From the NCBI GenBank assembly GCA_963920705.1, contig OY987227.1, positions 7,977,602 to 8,041,601 of the forward strand: a stretch of DNA of 64,000 bases, read 5' to 3'. Below are positions 43,380 to 55,104 of this stretch, piece after piece. Both the position numbers and the translations under genes were made by a program. The notes under the pieces were generated by a model. That model saw only the letters and a program-made list of their open reading frames with translations. It made no database searches and had not been told where the DNA came from. The DNA is from Odiellus spinosus (lineage: Eukaryota > Arthropoda > Arachnida > Opiliones > Phalangiidae). Position 1 is the stretch's first letter; every line of letters begins with the position of its first letter.

Positions 43380-45775
43380 TAGAAGTTGGTAATTTATGTC
43401 ACCATAACAAATATACAATTCCCTACGTAACAAGGTATGTCCGTCTGTCGAACACTAATAACACCAAGGAAAGTACGGAGAGCCTAGAGCGATCCTGGTT
43501 GTCATACGGAATAAATATGGCGGCGCCCAATTTTTGGTCTATTTTTTTCATTGTGAAAAAAGTAAAATACGGCAAGAATCGACCCGCTAAACTCTACACG
43601 TGAAGCTGAAGCGAAGTGATACGCGATGTTAACCTTCATTGGGAAAAAGTAGTTTTGGCAAATTTAATTTTAGTTTTTATTTCAACTTTAAAATCGCGTG
43701 AATTTAAGTTTAAATTTTATTTAAAAAAAGGCTTAATGATAATAATTAAGGCTTAGCGATTTTGAGAAAGGTCATAAGAAAGATTTTTATCACGTTTAAC
43801 AAGCACTCAAGTTAAATAAGTTTAGTTTCGTGAATTAAATTATCGTTAAATTAATTAAAATATCGTTTCGAACAGCAGTAAAGATAATTTTGTAAAGAAC
43901 TGAAACAAAGTAGCGGAAAATTCTTTAATTTTAACTGTTGCTATTAACTTAAAAGCTCGTTATTTTTGATTGTTTATTGCTAGTAACTAAATAATTAACG
44001 ATTTGAAAATTAAATAAGAGTGTACGGAGAATTCCAAATGACAATAAATCTGAAGCGGATTCATTATTTGTTAAAGCGCCGACCTGGATATAGGGGCTAG
44101 ATGAAAAGGACACGTTGCAAAATTTACTATTCTCAATATATATCCGCTTAAACTCGGAACGACCCTTTAAGAGATCCTTAATCATGTAGATATAGATCGT
44201 CAGTATCGCGAAACATCAAAGATAATAATATAATAATGAGAACCCGGGAGATTTAATTGAAACTTAGTAGTACCGTTAAGATTTAATTAGAATTACGGTA
44301 CTATCGGACTTAATCACAAATGTCTTGATCAAAAGAATTTTATATAAGATTAATTTATTCAAAATAAAAGATTATAAACTAAAAGTTATTAACGAATATC
44401 AAACGAATTCGGGGGATTTTCCAGATCAGTACGAAAACTACGCTAAATTGTTAATTGATTCTACTTTTAAAAATAAGATACCATTGCGGGGGAAAACATT
44501 AGAAAGTGTGTCTCTAATTGTACAAAAAATCTGAAGGCATGGAATTAAAATGAGAAAACCCGACTAATCAAATGACGCCCTCTGTACCTCTGACTTTATA
44601 AAATTCCTGAGACACGTGCAGCGGCATGCACTCTTTGAATCTCGCTAAATCACGTGTTTGATCATTTTCACGCGCACAATCATGCGTACAACAGAGAGTT
44701 ATATTTTACGTATTCAAGGGAGTCTTTTGATTGGTCGGAGGTTCTCATTTTAATTCTACGCCCAAATCTGAATCTTTTCCAAATGTTTTTTCCACAATTC
44801 ACTCATCTACATTTCCAGAAAGTTTTAATGAACTAACAAATCTTATTTTTATTATCAGAATCAATAAAAAACATTTAATTTTCTTCTTCAGTCTCCCTTT
44901 AAGTACTTGAAGTGGTGGATATTTTTAAAGGTAATAGTAACTTATAATTATGCCCATTTTCAATCAAGATTATTTTTGGCCAAGAATCTATAGCATTTGC
45001 GTCAAAAACACGCGAATTTACCTTAGTTTTGACGCGAAACGGAGCTTCTTGGAAAAAACATCTCGATTGAAAAAGCTCTTTAACGAGCAAAGCGCTTGAA
45101 ATTCAACAAAAATAACGCGAAAATACCTTTTCTTTTAATTTTTGAATATTATCGATTTTTAAGTCTTTTAATTAATTTAAAAATTTGGAAACAAAAAATA
45201 AAGAATGACCATAGAGTCATTTTTTTTTTTTTTGGTGAGGGGGTCATTTAATATTTGATTGTATGTTGGGTAATAAAAGAAAATAGCTCGAAAGTTTCAG
45301 GCTTAAATTATTTGACGTAATAGTTTCCCATACAATAGCGCTTTTACGTCTCTCGAGGGTTTCCAATATAATGTAATGTAAATGATTAATGATTTAGGCA
45401 ATCATTACCCACGGTTACCCGCAACGTACCCATCATTCGCGAAATTCACTAAAATATAAACGAGGAACGCGTATGGACAACCGAAATCGTGTTCAACACC
45501 AGAACCACAAAAAAAAAAAAAAAAAAGGGTCTTTCGAAGTATAACAATAATAATCTAAAATATATTAATGACAATCGGTGTTTATTATTCATTACGTAGG
45601 AAATATCATTTCTTTCCCTTTCCTTACTTTTTCTCAGCCCCGTATCGCTGAAATAACGACCTAAAAGGCTATACAGCGAATGTACAACCAATGGGAAAGT
45701 CTCAAATGGAATGGTTGTGGAGTTTTTAATTGGGCTATCAGTAGGCAACAAGTCCTACACTTTAAACTTTATGAT
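43380..45775. other. AT-rich DNA, no gene recognised
   Basis: ORFs up to 100 codons (for example 45449-45751, minus) are low complexity and unsupported. T-run near 45221 and A-run near 45509. CAGTCTCCCTTTAA near 44889 resembles a MITE tip. Confidence 0.35.
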
Positions 45776-45779
45776 ATAA

Positions 45780-46015
45780 TTTGGAGCTAATAATGGAACA
45801 TATCACAGAATTTTTTAGAATTATTAGACACGTTTTCAGTGTTTAAATTAATTTTCTACCGTTTGGTAAAATTTGAAGTAAATATAAATTAGGACCAATC
45901 ATATTATTTCAGCGCTTCTAAAATTAAAAGGATAGGTCAGCGTTTGATGTCTAGGAGCTTGGGTATCAAACGCTAGCCTATTCTTATCCAATGGTGTTCC
46001 ATTTTTAGCTCGAAG
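45780..46015. mobile_element. MITE family A, shortened copy
   Basis: TTGGAGCTAATAATGGAAC at the left, AGGACCAATCATATTATTTC, then GGTCAGCGTTTGATGTCTAG and TCAAACGCTAGCCTATTCTT around the centre, and GTTCCATTTTTAGCTCGAAG at the right. Most of the right arm is deleted. Neither TTAA is preserved. Confidence 0.6.
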
Positions 46016-46019
46016 AAAT

Positions 46020-46435
46020 TTAAGATTACACTTGCCCTTTAAAAATGCTTATTCGATACTATAATAGTTTTCCTTTATTGAATAATATATTATTCAGTTT
46101 TATTACTATAGTTATGGTTAAATTAATAGAAAAAAAATAGTATTCATACTATAATGGTAAGAAAAAATGTTAATTACAATCGAAGGAATGGTCGGAGTAG
46201 GCGTGAACTGCAATATTACCCAGGTGAAAATTAACTAATACCAGTACCGAGCTTTTATTGTAATTAAAATTAGTTAAAGTGAGTCTGTTACCATTTTGTT
46301 TTTTTCTCTACTACCTTTGAATTACATTTTTAGTTTTATTATACTATTAATTGAGGCCTTTTTAAGAAACTTCAAAACGTAAAAGTCAAAAATTTATAAA
46401 GGTATTTTTTTATTTGATTTATTTTATTTTCAATA
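46020..46435. other. AT-rich DNA, no gene recognised
   Basis: Nothing beyond AT-rich sequence is visible. Confidence 0.35.
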
Positions 46436-46438
46436 TAT

Positions 46439-46562
46439 GACGTAGTTTATTTCCGGAACGTAATTTACGATAATTTTCGTATGAAAAGTAATAGTTTTTA
46501 GATTAAGTACTTTTACGAAAAAAAAAACGCGCGAAAGCGACCTTATCACGTGACAGAACGGC
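46439..46562 (+). repeat. Family H dispersed repeat, copy 3
   Basis: Matches 33377-33495 across GGAACGTAATTTACGATAAT, GATTAAGTACTTTTACGAAA and GCGCGAAAGCGACCTTATCA. The part with GATGACGTAGTATTG is missing. Confidence 0.6.
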
Positions 46563-46814
46563 TTTACAACTGCCAGTGCGATAAATAGAATAGCGAAGAA
46601 TATTTAAAAAATTTTGAAAATGGACTTTCTTATACCATTGCTCAAAATCAGAATTTTTTCATTTCGTCTATTTGGTCAAATTCTGTTCTAATTTGGACCA
46701 TTTTTGACGAAATCAGGCGATTTTTCTGATTGGACAAGCCGATTTATTTCGTTATCGTGTGGGAGCGCATTAAAATTACAAGTAAAACCTACGTCACGCG
46801 TATACAAAATCAAA

Positions 46815-47064
46815 CCCATAGATATATGGAAAATGAACTAGATCCACAACCCTATATAAGTCACGCGCCAAAATTGTCCTGAATAGAAAAAAATTCACGT
46901 GCTAATGCTCGCCTTGAGTGTACCAATGTCACGCACCAGAGGGGGACATGTCCCCCTGTGGCGTGTGAAATTTGTACAGACAAAGGCAGGGAAAAAAAAG
47001 CTATATTGTACATCGATGTTAAAAACAATTGTGGATCTAGTTCATTTTTCATATATCTATGATC
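46815..47064. mobile_element. Foldback element with a central CATG palindrome (family G)
   Basis: About 250 bp. Outer arms ATAGATATATGGAAAATGAA and CTAGATCCACAA pair with TTGTGGATCTAG and TTCATTTTTCATATATCTAT. The inner region has TGTACCAATGTCACGC against GCGTGTGAAATTTGTAC. The centre is the perfect palindrome GGGGGACATGTCCCCC (46941-46956). Because of the symmetry, the overlapping ORFs on the two strands (74 and 66 codons) encode the same core, GGHVPLW; they are not called. Confidence 0.65.
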
Positions 47065-47069
47065 AAACT

Positions 47070-47670
47070 TTGCGATTTTTTTCAATTTCTCGTGATTAAC
47101 ATTCGCGAGCTTGGAAGGAGATCAATTGGACAAGGCCTAGTCGAATGGAGTGGCATGTAGCGTGTCTACTTAAGCCTTAATATACCTTGAAAATAAAATG
47201 GTATACACGATCAGAATATATTTAAATATAGAAGGTTGGGAATATTCAACGATTTGTCGCTACTCTTGCGTATCCCATATAACAACGACTAATAGGCGCT
47301 GGAGGAATCGCCCCCAAGGAACTCATTTATCAGCAGATGTACCGTATAAACTCCAACGTTAATTTTAAAGAGAAAAGAGAAGCCTGTTTAAAATAGGAGG
47401 TGCGGGAGGGTGGATTTTCTCTTTCGAATTAATAACGGGTTCCCGATTTATCAAAGCTCATTTTTGGCTATACTGGGGAAATATATTTATCCAGTAATGA
47501 ATAGAATATATTTCGATGATGAGGTCGCGACTATCTCTCTGTTCGACAAGTTAGATACAATTAACAATTATTAGGGGAACGTGAAAAATAAGGTAGGATC
47601 ATTATTAGAAAATAAATTCAACTTCAACTTACAAAGCGTTAATAATTAATATGAAAACAAAATTTTATAG
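47070..47670. other. Unique DNA, no gene recognised
   Basis: Nothing recognised. Confidence 0.35.
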
Positions 47671-47679
47671 AAGCTTTAA

Positions 47680-48069
47680 AGGGAGAATGTAACCTAAAAA
47701 CAAGTGAATTTTTATCGATTCCTTATTGTTTAAATAGGCCTAAAAAATTACAAACAAATAATAAACTAGAAATAAATTTAAATCTTACCGTCAAAATAGG
47801 CTTAGCTGGATTCATGGAGATATCCTCAACTCCCCGTATAAATAGCGACCAATGAGAATGATGATCAATGATCGCCGGCTCTTATACGGGGAATGAGGGA
47901 TCTACATGATCAATGTCATTTTGGTTGCAAGTCCATGATATCTCCATGAGTCCAGCTAAGCCTAGTTTGATGTTAAGTTTAATATTTGTTTGTAATTTTT
48001 AACTGTTGAATTAGGCCAATTTAAACGATAAGGAAATCGATAAAAAAATCACTTGGTTGCATTCTCCCT
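47680..48069. mobile_element. MITE family B, complete copy 4
   Basis: TTAA at the left (47676-47679); ATAA, probably a mutated TTAA, at the right. Arms AGGGAGAATGTAACCTAA and GGTTGCATTCTCCCT, with AAAATAGGCTTAGCTGGATT and its complement inside. The TCATGGAGATATCC and GATATCTCCATGA segments bracket the centre. Confidence 0.72.
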
Positions 48070-48074
48070 ATAAG

Positions 48075-49400
48075 AACGGCACAACTCCACAGAGATATAA
48101 AATTTTAAATATTGCGTTTTAATAGTATGATAAAACAAAAACCAAAAAAATGGTAAGAGCCTCGCTTTAAATAAGTCTATACCGGTATATAAAGAGTTCT
48201 TGTATTAGTTCTAAACACTATTAATTATAAGTGCGCGTAAAGCTTGGACAGCTAGGCCTAAGGGGACAAATTTTATTCGCTTCATTAGATAGGCGCTTAA
48301 AACTGAAGTTTCCTCTTAATTCCCACCCTCCTCCCTTATCCCCTCGTCTCTCCCTTATTACGCCTTGTTACGCTTACGTATAATCGTGCAAAGCCCAATT
48401 CCTCCTCCCCCCTTCCATCCAGAAGTTGTCCCCTTCCTTTAGCCGCTTACGATGTATAGCACTAATGATAGTTTTAATTGGGAAGACAACAATAGTCAGG
48501 AGAGGAGAAAGGCGGGAACAGTTTCAACGCTGACCACCGAAGAAGCGCGAATACATCGCCCCCCCTACAATACAATTTAGTTGGAACAGCATTTATACCT
48601 ATACAAATAAGTTTAGATTTGAAGCACGTTCAATGTATGAACTTTCAGAAATTTATGTTAAAGACACGGTAGGTAATATTTAATCAATTATTTTAGGAAA
48701 AACAAAAAAAAATCTTAACATTTTGTTTGGTATTAACAAAGGTAACTTGATCTGGTTTTGAACTATACGAATAATGGACACCTAGCTTATATGTTTAATA
48801 AAACCTAGTGTTCATATAAGTGCTCTAACGGCCAAAACAGTGCAGGTAAAAGTAGAAACTAACAAAGCAACGTTGGTAATGTAAAACTTCACTTGTTCCC
48901 AACCTTGAAAAACGGAAATAACAGGTGATTTTTAACGGTTCTTTTCGGTGGTTCCAAGGTTATTTTATAATACGAACTATTATCTATCTATCAATTAGAA
49001 ATGCTGAAGATTATTAAAGATATTTTCCTCATTAACTTTATATAATAAAATTAATCAAAATTTATAATATTCTAAAATATCATAAAATTCGGATTACAGT
49101 CAAAATTGTTTTATCTTTGACCACTGTTATTGATTGGAACAATTTGTCATAGCAACGAGCGTAAGTAATAAAGTAAATTTAAGTCATTTAATCAAAATTA
49201 ACATTTATTTTTAAATCATTCGTGTTCTTATTAAAGTTTATTGCGGTACCTAATTAATTTTAAGCAGAGATTTAACGAAATCCCCTCATTTCTAGGCTTC
49301 TTCGCTCTATATTCGTATTTCTCGAGTGATAGATTGACGATATAAATGTACAATAAATTCAGTTGCAATTTGCATTAGGTTGTAATTTAGACTTCCCCCT
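48075..49400. other. AT-rich DNA with a short dispersed motif
   Basis: No gene. CTAACGGCCAAAACAGTG followed by CAGGTAAAAGTA near 48825 recurs near 61578 as CTAACGGCCATAAACAGTG and GTGCAAAAGTA. A CT/C-rich stretch lies at 48300-48430. Confidence 0.35.
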
Positions 49401-49406
49401 ATATCG

Positions 49407-49662
49407 CTATCTAACTTTATTAGGCGGACGGATAAGATGAGTTATAGTAATAATATACGTATTGAAATTTGCGCGGGATTTTGAGTGATTGGAGCCTCGG
49501 GAGAGAATTTTGCAAGCAGCATCGAGAATATCGCTAACAATGCGGTGATTATTAGAAGCAGAGGTGAGCAACGCGTAATGGAGAGGATGCTGCAAGGGAC
49601 GGCTTAAGCTCTCGCTTGATAAGCTGAACTCTAGGATTATAATATATCGGTATATGATTTAA
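49407..49662 (-). other. Candidate exon or gene fragment, ankyrin-like
   Basis: The minus-strand frame is open from a stop near 49663 to the stop at 49407. Its best part, HPLHYALLTSASNNHRIVSD then ILDAACKIL, resembles one ankyrin repeat (PLHYA...IV..IL.AA). This stretch is GC-richer than its surroundings. There is no second repeat, no clear splice sites, and the first in-frame start is TTG at 49595. It may be one exon of an unseen gene or chance; confidence is low. Confidence 0.2.
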
Positions 49663-49761
49663 CCAAATAAAAAAAAGAAGTGTCATATTCGTGTTTCCAA
49701 AAATGTTTATTTAGCCCCACAAAGAGTTTTTAATTTCTTTGAAAGACGAAAACGGGCTTAA

Positions 49762-50222
49762 AAGAAAACTTGGTGCTAAAAATAGAACAGCTTTTAAATT
49801 TATTTTGGATATCACCAAGCCAAAAAACGTATTAGAGAATTTTTAGACACGTTTTTGGTGTTTAAATTAATTTCTAAACTTTGGTAAAATTTGAAAAAGT
49901 ATATAAATTCGGGCCAATTATTATTTCAGCATTCAATAGCGTTTGTAATGTCCTAACTTTAAAAGAATTGGCCGGCGTTTGATGCCCAAGACCTAGGGTA
50001 TCAAATACAGGCCTATTCTTTTAATATTAGGATATTACAAGCACTATTCGAGGCTGAAATAATATGATTGGCCCGATTTTATCCTTACTTTAATTCAATC
50101 TTTATCAAATTAATTTAAAAACGTGTGTAAAAAGTGTTTTAAAAGTCTAGATCACGTTTTTTGGCACAGTGATTAACAAGATAAATTAAAAAGCTGTTCC
50201 ATTTTTAGCTTCAAGTTTACCT
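49762..50222. mobile_element. MITE family A, complete copy
   Basis: 461 bp between two TTAA sites (49758-49761 and 50223-50226). Arms run from AAGAAAACTTGGTGCTAAAA to TTTTTAGCTTCAAGTTTACC. The centre holds GGCCGGCGTTTGATGCCC and TCAAATACAGGCCTATTCTT. It is the best-preserved family A copy with both target sites. Non-coding. Confidence 0.78.
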
Positions 50223-50229
50223 TTAAAAT

Positions 50230-50825
50230 ACAATCAGAAGTTCCATTTATAATATGATTAGTAAGATTTGTCAGCAATCAATACTGGATACTTTTCAAAA
50301 ACTGTCCAATGAGATTTAACTATGCAGCGTTTCCCATGATGACAACTTCCTTCCTTATCCAAAAGTATATATTATATATAAAATTTATTTGAGGAGTGCT
50401 TACGTCACGCGAAATCCATCTATTAGCCGAGTGAGTTTATTCAGGAATCAGCGAATAGTACGACACACCGCGGCTTAGATGGGGCAAGAGTGTATTAAGG
50501 AATTTATGGTTGGCCCGCCGCGCTCTTAACGCCATATAGCGTTAAGGATGGCGTGGGAAGGTGCTAGCTGCTATTACGAAAATCCTAAATCCACGGAGCG
50601 TCAGCTTCGCGAGGATATTCGCTAATTCCAAATCTCCGGAAACCCGTCTTCCGGTAAACAAGGCGACGTATTTAAGCTTAATTTTACCCGGAGTTGACAT
50701 CGAATACGAAACTATTCTCCCTTCGAAACTAAACAAATGAGTTATAGCAAAAGTCCATCTTCCATAAAAGTAAACAACCCCACGTAACTTAATACTTCAG
50801 CAAAGGTCCAGTTTTACGACATGGC
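50230..50825. other. Mostly unique DNA; one coding-like frame
   Basis: The minus-strand frame 50542-50736 (64 codons, starting beyond it) contains LKYVALFTGRRVSGDLELAN, with ordinary amino acid composition and higher GC than its surroundings. No family is recognised, and it may be an exon or a fossil. Nothing else is seen. Confidence 0.2.
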
Positions 50826-50829
50826 CCAT

Positions 50830-51136
50830 TACTTAAAACTAGTAATAAAAGTTATCACCCCAGTCTGACTCGAATGATTTGGACTCTTTCTCAATATTTT
50901 GAGTCGGAGGAGAGGGACAGAATTTAGGGGGGCCGCGCTTGGCTATATTGTCTTCCCTCCCAACTACGGAATTTCTCCAAAGAGTGGCGCTTCCTCCGTT
51001 CATTAATTACGACGACTGTGGCCGCTAGAGTGTCTCGAATCACAATCTGCCGGTATTTACCCGGACCTTTGCTGATAACATTGAACTACAGGGCGTTATT
51101 TACTTTAATGGAATAAAGTAGTAGACGTTTGGTTAT
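50830..51136 (-). repeat. Family F dispersed repeat, copy 1
   Basis: Matches 51559-51862 in the same orientation, 729 bp apart. Landmarks are GGGCCGCGCTTGGCTATATT, GTCTTCCCTCCCAACT, CAAAGAGTGGCGCTTC, GGCCGCTAGAGTGTCTCGAA and GGGCGTT.TTTA. On the minus strand TAGCCAAGCGCGG and, 56 bp on, ATTCGAGTC resemble box A and box B of a tRNA-type polymerase III promoter, so a SINE is possible. No poly-A tail or target duplication is evident. Confidence 0.6.
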
Positions 51137-51555
51137 AGCCAAACTTCGTACACGTTGCCCAAATAAGGTGAAATATACTTTACGAGTCGTTTTAGACACG
51201 GCCTATTTAATACGGAAAAGCCTGAATGTCGTAGATTTAGTTTAATTCCCACCTACGCGTGGTTTACCTCATTCTTCGCGGAGTATTTCATTTACACGGT
51301 CATGTCGAATGGACTGTCGTCATCTGACAAATCTAACCTATACCTTCGCGCTGTATCTAAACCTTCGCGGACGTTTCTCATATTTTCAATTTAACTTCGC
51401 AGCACTATCAAACGCTACGAAACCCTTCGAAATACAATCTCACTGTATCGAGTGATTTAAAGGAAAGCTGAATGACAATTTTTTATTCAAACTGAGGAAA
51501 AAAATCTGGTTAATTACGAAAAATCTTTAAATGTTTGAGGGTTATTTAAATAGCC
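51137..51555. other. Unique DNA, no gene recognised
   Basis: Contains the phrase ACCTTCGCG twice (51341-51379). No coding frame is seen. Confidence 0.35.
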
Positions 51556-51558
51556 CAA

Positions 51559-51862
51559 CACTTAAAAATAGGCAAAAAGTCATCATCCCGGTCTGGCTCG
51601 AGTAATTTGGACTCTTCCTCGATTTGGAATCAAGAGAGAGGGACGGAATTTAGCCGGGCCGCGCTTGCCTACATTGTCTTCCCTCCCAACTCCAGAATTT
51701 CTCCAAAGAGTGGCGCTTCTGACGTTCACTATTCATACGGCGTCTGCGGCCGCTAGAGTGTCTCGAATCAGAATCTGCCGGTACATTTACCCGGACTTTT
51801 GCTGATAATATTAAGCTACGGGGCGTTGTTTAACTTTATGGAATAATGTGATAGACTTTTGA
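51559..51862 (-). repeat. Family F dispersed repeat, copy 2
   Basis: The second full-length copy. The box A-like segment has one change (TAGGCAAGCGCGG on the minus strand) and the box B-like part reads ACTCGAGCC. Confidence 0.6.
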
Positions 51863-51864
51863 TG

Positions 51865-53400
51865 ATATGTCTCTTGGAGTGGCCTTCAAATTGCGCGATA
51901 AAATGAACATCTTTCACCTTTCCTTTAAACTGTTTATGGATGCCGAATAAGGAGTCTTTCCCCATTTCTGTTGGCGTCCATCTAGCGCGTAATAAGCGAG
52001 ATATAAGAGATAAAATTGGTCGAAAGGGTAAGTGGGGGAGGGCGGGGTATTGAGACGGCCCCTATTGTCTCGTCCGTCCTTGGCTGTGGCTTATCAAGGG
52101 GGACTGCGCTCCAGTTTTGTAATTGACACGCTGCCCGATACCGTATTGGCTATTCCCCCTCGAGCTAGGCCTTATTCGCGACACGCCAAGGCTTAACGAA
52201 CTAAGGGAACCAGAGACAAGATCCGTAAAGAGTCCCGCTCACATTGAAACACAACATCTTGGAATAATTCTTAGATTACGTAGTATAAAAACATTGTTAT
52301 TATTCATTAAATTAAGAATCTAATAAGAATTGGGAAAAAAATGTAATTTGGTTTAATTATAAGGCTACAACTAACTATATTTAAGATTTATTGATAGGGT
52401 AAAGATTTAAATTAATTTGAAGTGAATTGTATAATTTTTATAACTTATTCCTTATAAGTTTTGAATTTATGAAAAAAATTAAACTTAATTTTTCTTAAAA
52501 AATAAATTCTATAATTTACTTATGATACAAGAATGAACAATACTTCTAGGTACTTAAGTTACGCTAATTAACTGAGTTGTGAGTTAGCAAATTGAAACAA
52601 GCCATCTAAATACCAATCTGAAAAACTAAAATTGAGTAAAGTTCCCCGAGAAAAACTTACTCTTGTGTAAGATACATTAAAATCTTAGGTGTGTTTTGGT
52701 ATTGTATAAAGTTCAAGTATATATATGCAAATAAAATAAGTAGCTTGTAAATAAAATAATACATATAGGGCCTTAATCCGCAAAATTTATAGTTTTTCCA
52801 AACCTATTTTGTAATGGAAATATCATAGTAACTTCAGACGTAAAAATTTTGCATGAACTCTATTATTTACGATTCGCATCATTCGCTATGAAATCCCCCG
52901 ACCACGTGACTATATATCAATATCAACGTACACCGGGTCATATTTTCAAACTAAAGCGGACTATGTGAATTTCCATCAATTTCGCCATTTGAAATTAAGC
53001 GATTCATCCGTCTATATATTTGTAATATAATCTATTAAAGATCCGATGGATTTCGAGGAAGAGAGAGAGAGATTGATATTAGAGGAAACACGCAGTAACA
53101 GATATTAATAAGACGAGATAGAATAAGACACTGATTTGAACTAAACCAATACAGCTACCCCCAATACCCTCTCCTTGTCTTAGCAAGCCTATAGTTTGGC
53201 CATAGGACCGAGGGAATGGAGTAAGGCCGTGGCGTATAATTATATACAGCCAAAAGGGGGACGATGACGATGGGGACGGAAATGAGGAAGTATCGAGTTC
53301 CAGAATCGTCGAATATGGAAATATACGGAAGCATGGACAAATTATACTGTAAAGGAACCCACAACAAAATCGCAGCCGCCATAGGCTTTCGCTTGAGATA
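51865..53400. other. Unique DNA, no gene recognised
   Basis: Short ORFs only (66 codons at 52123-52323). A GA-rich run lies near 53060. The 145-codon minus-strand ORF 53155-53592 extends into the family E element and has no motif; not called. Confidence 0.35.
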
Positions 53401-53407
53401 TGCTATT

Positions 53408-53735
53408 GACGAACTCGAAATTGAAGATGAACTTACAGCGGGAGCCCCCATTGGGGTACACTCTTTAAGAGATGTCGCTATCGCAGTTCCCATTCTGATC
53501 CTATTCAGATTGGCTACGCAATGACGAGAGAAACAAACTAGCCAGTAACCTCTCCTCTCGCGCTTCGAGGCACGACGAGTTTCCCGGAGCAACGGGTGTA
53601 ATACGCGGATAGGTACGAGAGCGAGAGAGAGTGAGGGGCGGGCGACCCATCTATCGTGATAATTTATTATATTTGTACCCCCAATGGCGGAGCCCCTGGA
53701 AGTTGGTTTATGAGTATGGTTATTTCGAATTCGTC
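53408..53735. mobile_element. MITE family E, copy 2
   Basis: Ends GACGAACTCGAAAT and ATTTCGAATTCGTC, with inner CCATTGGGGTACAC and TTGTACCCCCAATGG. 328 bp, matching 35305-35637. ATT on both sides may be the target duplication. Confidence 0.7.
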
Positions 53736-53739
53736 ATTG

Positions 53740-54265
53740 TTTAGTTGGAGATAGCGCTATGGTCGCAGTATGTAGACGTAGGTAAGAGATTAGTTCAGTG
53801 TAGAGGGCCTCAGATCGAAGTGCCGGGAATTTAGCCACCGTCGTTGTAAGTCCTTATACAGTATAGTTGGTCCATGATGGAAGCTATACTTGGAATTTAT
53901 ACATCCCCATCCCACCATCTCCCACACCCCTTTGGCTGTCGCAGAACGAGAGAAGGCAAACTCTATATACAAGAGTCATATTCAAAATGGAAATCTTGCT
54001 TAGAATAATCTTGGCCGCATTGATATTAACAATGTCCATCCGAGAAATTTACTGAGAAACCAATTTCTGTGGATGCATCAGCGAATAGAGCTCTAAATCA
54101 ATAATTACTCTGGCAATTTAATAGATAAATTACCAGAGTAATCACAAAACGATTATTTTTTTCATATTGGTCATTTTCATCGACTCTAAAGGCTGCAATT
54201 GAAGTTGCGTGAGCCTCATACATCCAAGACTACAATTTACACTATTGTGAATTGTTTGTATATAT
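53740..54265. other. Unique DNA with a hairpin
   Basis: A stem of about 17 bp lies at 54102-54141: ATTACTCTGGCAATTTA against TAAATTACCAGAGTAAT. No gene. Confidence 0.4.
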
Positions 54266-54269
54266 AAAT

Positions 54270-54476
54270 TAATGCACCAATCGCGTTCGATTGGTCGCTA
54301 GACCTTATACGCCAGGAAATCAGAATCTTAATGAATCCCGCTAAGTCTATTTTCCGGGTAAGTTTTAAACTTATTTTTATTTAATTATGTGTTCGTAAAA
54401 TCTTTCACTACTGAATTAAGCCTATTTGAACGATAATGAATCGATACTAAATCACTTGTTAATTTGCATTCTCCCT
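54270..54476. mobile_element. MITE family B, right-half fragment
   Basis: GATTGGTCGCTAGACCTTAT, then AATGAATCCCGCTAAG, AAGTTTTAAACTTATTT, and TTTGCATTCTCCCT with TTAA at 54477-54480. The left arm is absent. Confidence 0.6.
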
Positions 54477-54480
54477 TTAA

Positions 54481-54935
54481 GGCAGAATCCTAAAACCCTT
54501 TCGAAACTAATTTGACTTAGATGGCTTGGGAATATTAACGACAACGTTTCCTTTTTAAGGGTCTATATAAATAAAAACAATAAAGAAAGTTTGCTAAACT
54601 CTTACGCAAATTTAACTTTGGCCGAAAGTTCAAAACAAGGTCGATATATAGTCTCGCCTTTTCAGACTTTAAATTAAACTCCTTAAACTTCGAAAACTCT
54701 CAATTCACGAAATATTTTTAAACACTGGTTTTCTAAAAATCAACATATTTTTTCTTTCTTCTACTGGTAACAATTTCTGGCTGTATATATAGGCGCAATT
54801 CTCGATAAAATTAAAGATACTTCGAAGGTAAACCTTGAGGAACTCTAACCGCGAAAATTCCCCTTTCTCATTAAAATTATCTGGCGGCCAAATATTTATC
54901 TTTAGCGCCGGCGAAGTTTCAACCAAAAGAAACAG
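54481..54935. other. Unique DNA, no gene recognised
   Basis: The last four bases before the LTR (ATAT, 54936-54939) are the target duplication of element 2. ORFs here overlap the LTR and are not genes. Confidence 0.4.
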
Positions 54936-55033
54936 ATATTGTCGGACGGACAGCGGAAATCCAAGCCCGAACGCGACCGGATCGCCGAGAAACCGGCGAC
55001 GAAAGGATTGCGTAACCGAGGGCAATCTTCGGG

Positions 55034-55041
55034 TATAAATA
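55034..55041 (+). promoter_or_regulatory. TATA box of element 2 LTR promoter
   Basis: TATAAATA in a GC-rich context within the 5' LTR; the expected start is about 25-30 bp downstream. The copy in the 3' LTR (60948-60955) overlaps the stop codon of the third ORF. Confidence 0.7.
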
Positions 55042-55104
55042 GCCGTCGCGTTGACCAAGGAAGAACACTTTCTCTTCGGAGTTTCTCTTGACGGGAATTA
55101 TTAA

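Noticed and set aside
46861-47099. Overlapping ORFs on both strands with GGHVPLW
   Set aside because: Mirror images produced by the palindromic foldback element.
53155-53592. 145-codon minus-strand ORF
   Set aside because: Part lies in the family E MITE, whose other copy does not preserve the frame; no motif.
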